Origin: Wenzhouxiangellaceae bacterium
GTDB taxonomy: Bacteria; Pseudomonadota; Gammaproteobacteria; Xanthomonadales; Wenzhouxiangellaceae
Direction: 5' to 3'
Assembly (NCBI GenBank): GCA_023258355.1
Contig: JALQZL010000107.1
Span: 1 to 5,152 of the forward strand
DNA: 5,152 nucleotides
The notes beneath the pieces are model-generated. The model searched no databases, had not been told where the DNA came from, and worked only from the letters and a program-made list of their open reading frames with translations. Positions 5,036 through 5,152 of this stretch are shown piece after piece; within the stretch, counting starts at the first letter, position 1, and the number at the start of each line of letters is the position of its first letter. A program made the position numbers and the translations under genes.

Positions 5036-5152
5036 TTAGAGCTGGTCAGCTACCCAGCCATAAACACTGGCTAACGCCTCTGGCAAAGCGTCTGCATCAC
5101 TGCCGCCGGCCTGAGCAAAATCTGGCCGGCCACCACCCTTGCCGCCCACCGC
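5036..5152 (-). CDS. alaS: Alanyl-tRNA synthetase, C-terminal end (partial)
   Basis: The final 38 codons and the TAA stop (5036-5038) of a gene that continues past the right edge. The peptide starts AVGGKGGGRPDFAQAGG, the highly conserved glycine-rich stretch at the very end of bacterial AlaS (DHHA1 / C-Ala region). It finishes with ALPEALASVYGWVADQL, matching the usual helical end. The full enzyme charges tRNA-Ala in the cytosol. Only this piece is visible, so nothing can be said of its catalytic or editing domains. The gene converges on the cupin gene with a 19-bp gap and no clear intrinsic terminator between them. Confidence 0.95.
   Translation of the reverse strand, partial: AVGGKGGGRPDFAQAGGSDADALPEALASVYGWVADQL

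Noticed and set aside
5017..5058. Hairpin GCTGG-N8-CCAGC between cupin and alaS as a shared terminator.
   Set aside because: The stem is only 5 bp with an 8-nt loop, it lies within the alaS coding end, and no T-run follows on either strand.
5105..5130. Inverted repeat GCCGGCC-N12-GGCCGGC near the right edge, as a possible terminator or recognition site.
   Set aside because: It lies inside alaS and follows from codons of the conserved GGRP and QAGG residues; there is no T-run.

Overview
The window looks like a proteobacterial chromosome, most probably gammaproteobacterial, with roughly balanced base composition. The pointers are a tRNA-Arg(ACG) very close to the E. coli type with an encoded CCA end, a typical proteobacterial AlaS C-terminus, and a flavoprotein / DUF1365 / Cfa-like methyltransferase cluster found in many proteobacteria. 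Gene density is high. No mobile element, CRISPR array or phage gene was seen.

Left part (38-3354, minus strand) is a tightly packed three-gene operon, read right to left: an FAD-dependent amine-oxidase/desaturase-like protein (TTG start), a DUF1365 protein, and a Cfa-like SAM-dependent methyltransferase. Neighbouring genes overlap by 14 and 8 bp, which suggests translational coupling. The same three families make up, as I recall, the methylated furan fatty acid pathway of Rhodobacter sphaeroides (UfaM/UfaD/UfaO), which is linked to singlet-oxygen stress. The methyltransferase keeps the SAM site and the bicarbonate-site glutamate of cyclopropane synthases. It lacks the cysteine and histidine expected from E. 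coli Cfa, so a lipid-methylating role other than cyclopropanation is likely. Upstream of the operon lie a perfect 15-bp palindrome and TGATTC/ATAAGA elements that resemble an ECF-type stress promoter.

The middle (3431-3584) holds tRNA-Arg(ACG) on the minus strand, with its own promoter and a strong intrinsic terminator that separates it from the lipid operon.

The right part (3646-5016, plus strand) encodes a ten-helix TDT/SLAC1-family anion transporter, possibly translated from a leaderless mRNA. It is followed 45 bp later by a small single-domain cupin with a strong Shine-Dalgarno sequence. The last 38 codons of alaS (alanyl-tRNA synthetase) run in from the right edge on the minus strand and converge on the cupin gene. 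At the left edge, a short plus-strand open frame (1-72) may be the tail of a convergent gene that overlaps the methyltransferase 3' end; this is weakly supported.

Gene-free stretches are all short (under 130 bp), and each is accounted for by the listed regulatory elements. The most interesting part is the lipid-modification operon and its promoter.
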